64,000 nucleotides of DNA from Rosa chinensis (taxonomy: Eukaryota > Streptophyta > Magnoliopsida > Rosales > Rosaceae), in assembly GCF_002994745.2 (NCBI RefSeq), contig NC_037094.1, positions 582,001-646,000 of the forward strand. Direction: 5' to 3'. The notes under the pieces are model-generated. The model saw only the letters and a program-made list of their open reading frames with translations. It was not told the DNA's origin and did not search any database. Shown piece after piece: positions 61,853 through 64,000 of this stretch (positions are counted from its first letter, which is position 1; each line of letters opens with the position of its first letter). A program made the translations under genes and the position numbers.

Positions 61853-62342
61853 ATTGCAGCAATTCCAACATGCACCTTTCTTTTTGACAATAAAGAAAAG
61901 AAAGAAAAAGGTAGGTCTACCTAGACTAGAAGCTTGCTTAGTAGCTAGGCTGGTGGCTAGTAGGCCTAAAGCTTTGAATGAAAATGAATGAGTCTTCTCT
62001 TCTCTTCTCTCCTCCTGTCTTGCTTTATGGTGAAAATGGAATGGGGTGTTTGCTTTGCCTTTGAATTAACTCTGTCTCTGTTTGGGATTTGAGTTTGTTT
62101 TGACTTTTGTGTTTCTCTTTCTTCTTCCTCATGCTATCACCCCGATCGAGGCAGCCACTGCCCGAGAGACCACACACACCCAGAGCCACTCAGGCTCAAG
62201 CTCAAGCTCAGACTCAGAAGAAAACCACCGCCCCGTCCTCCACGAGCCTGAGCCGAGCCGGTTGGTCCTCCTAGCTTAGCTAGGCTGTCTCAGAAATCAT
62301 AACACCATCATAATTCAATGATTTCAAAAATATATATTTCCG

Positions 62343-62375
<33 letters not shown>

Positions 62376-62476
62376 ATGAGAGAGGCACAAACTGGACTGG
62401 GATGTCACTCAGCTTTCACATCGCATAGAATACCGAGAAAGATGTTGACGTTCCTAGGCATGTATGGCTTTCACCT

Positions 62477-62519
<43 letters not shown>
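62477..62519. repeat. AAT trinucleotide microsatellite
   Basis: About 14 units of ATA/AAT. Confidence 0.95.
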
Positions 62520-62520
<1 letters not shown>

Positions 62521-62658
62521 AGATACAGACATGAATCAACACTCCAAATGGCTTCACTTGAAAACACGAAGTCGAGGAATGGTGAGGAGACTGGAACAAG
62601 GCCTCAACAAGCTAGCAATGGCTATGGCGGGTAGGGGTGACTGGAGAGGGGGAGAGGA

Positions 62659-62693
62659 AGAGGCAGAGGCAGAGGCAGAGGCAGAGGCAGAGG
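62659..62693. repeat. GAGGCA hexanucleotide repeat
   Basis: About six units. A 57-codon frame starting at 62531 runs through it and would encode an EAEAEA tract; there is no other support for a gene. Confidence 0.85.
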
Positions 62694-63367
62694 GAGGTAA
62701 CTGAGCATGAAGCCAGCCAGGGTTAAAGAGTGACCTACCTACTCGTTAATTCAATATCAAGTTAGGCTGCTTTCTTATCATCCTTATCCTTCTGTGGGTT
62801 TCTTCCAACTGACACCATGAATGAATGAATACAATTAATTTCCTTCCTTTCTTCATCGTAATTAATATTAATTCCATTCTCTCTTTTAATTTCTTCTTGT
62901 CACGTAATTATGTCCTCAGTCTATTAGAACAGGTTTCGTAGTAACGTGGATTCACTGCCACCAGCCACCTGCATCCATCACTTTGCCAGGGCTAGAGACC
63001 ATCGCATATGTTTTTATCATAACTGAAACTCAGAAATAATTAATTGCATCATGCTTAAAATTATTGGACCATACATGTTTGATTTTCAAAAGATATATGT
63101 ATAATTTGGATTGGACAAACGTGCATTTGATTCCACTTTAGCTAGCTAGAGTTAAATTTACAAGACGAAGTATTGTCTAATCAAATTATGAACAGGAGAC
63201 AGGAAGCAAAGGAAACGAGATGAAGGACCAGATTAAGGTTATAAGAATATTACTTGAATTAAATATGAATAATACGGGGGTTCGGGTGGATTAGACGTGA
63301 TTTGTGGACATGCAAACTTTGAGTAAAATAAAAACGTTTGTTCAAAGAGTGTTTTGTATTATTTGAA

Positions 63368-63826
63368 GTGTGCAACTCCAATAGGCGAGAGCTATATTGG
63401 AGCCAGAGCTATAATTTAGTCCCAAAAATATTATTCTTAATTCATGAATAAATGAACAATCTCAAGTAAGGTAGGGCTAAATTTTAGCTCTTTCAAGCTT
63501 TTTATGATTTTACATTATATTTTTCAATTTTATGATATTATTTTGTTATAATAATATTTTTGTTTAGACTCAAATTAATTATTGAGACAAGAGACAAGAG
63601 CCACTGTCTGCAGCTATATATGTTTAATTAAGCTTAATTGATGTTCGTTTTCTATGGGTCCTACAAGAGCCAAAGAGCTACCTTTAGAACTATTTTCAGC
63701 TCTCCCCACCCCTCTTTGGACGTGGTCCCATTTATACCTCGATCTTTAGACATTTTGTTGTTGGATTCATAATTTTAAAAAAAATGACTAGGGATCTTAT
63801 TTTGGCCCTCTTATTGAAGATGGCCT
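63368..63826. mobile_element. Possible MITE (weak)
   Basis: The left end GCAACTCCAATAGGCGAGAG and the right end in reverse complement GGCCATCTTCAATAAGAGGG are loosely alike, a terminus style seen in plant MITEs. No target duplication was found. Confidence 0.3.
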
Positions 63827-64000
63827 AAGTAAGCACAATTCGTCCTAAAATTTTTCTCTATAACTCGATCTAAATACATGCCAACTATCATTTTCTTAAT
63901 ATGCAAAAATTGTTAGAGGTTTTAAATTTGAATTCTCATTTTCGATTTTTGAGGATAGAGAAAATAAATAAATTAATAAATGTTATGGTATATGTGGTAC

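Larger units (their letters stand above)
60248..63365. other. Intergenic, rich in simple repeats
   Basis: No supported gene. Frames at 60801-61088, 61477-61749 and 62082-62279 lack an ATG at the stated start or lack any domain. It contains GA tracts (61819-61846, 62344-62373), an AAT tract (62477-62519) and a GAGGCA tract (62659-62693). Confidence 0.5.

Noticed and set aside
62082..62279. 65-codon frame with a signal-peptide-like start and SSSSSDSEEN stretch
   Set aside because: It begins with TTG, not ATG, has no homologue I recognise and lies in simple-sequence-rich DNA.

Overview
The window is nuclear DNA of a flowering plant, most probably a eudicot. It is AT-rich, its genes have many GT-AG introns, and all seven intact genes belong to plant families (INDETERMINATE DOMAIN, ZF-HD, KANADI and others). 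I cannot name the genus; a rosid is a guess.

Layout. An IDD14/15/16-type zinc-finger factor is on + at 3468-5829. A repeat-rich stretch (8.9-15.0 kb) follows, with a Mutator-like element, a hAT-like element containing a tRNA-Lys-like sequence, and two non-LTR retroposons. An intronless ZF-homeodomain gene is on + at 17638-18258. Next come a broken universal-stress-protein copy on - (20.7-21.2 kb) and a nest of transposons (22.5-28.8 kb). The gene-dense block follows: dihydroxyacetone kinase (+, 20 exons, 30692-36568), a calmodulin-like protein (+, 38628-40548), an NAA40/NatD-type N-acetyltransferase (+, 41226-43368) and an alpha/beta hydrolase of the plant monoacylglycerol-lipase group (-, 44352-48461). 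A KANADI1-type factor is on - at 50823-54963. The last 9 kb is non-coding, with a small LTR remnant, a retroposon with a clear target duplication, and a MITE.

The most interesting part is 22512-28782. Two related transposons of Mutator type lie in mirror image. Each has its own 9-bp target duplication (8/9 and 9/9 matches). They share terminal and subterminal sequence but carry different pieces of host genes: a cytochrome P450 first-exon fragment in one, and a class 3 lipase fragment in the other. A 2.9-kb solo LTR with a perfect 5-bp duplication later landed in the first. Their shared halves form a long imperfect inverted repeat that includes an array of small hairpin units.

The intact genes do not form one pathway. 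Three are developmental transcription factors (gravitropism/leaf, ZF-HD, organ polarity) and four are metabolic, signalling or protein-modification genes. All exon models were joined by hand: reading frame and GT-AG sites are consistent across every junction, but no transcript evidence was available.
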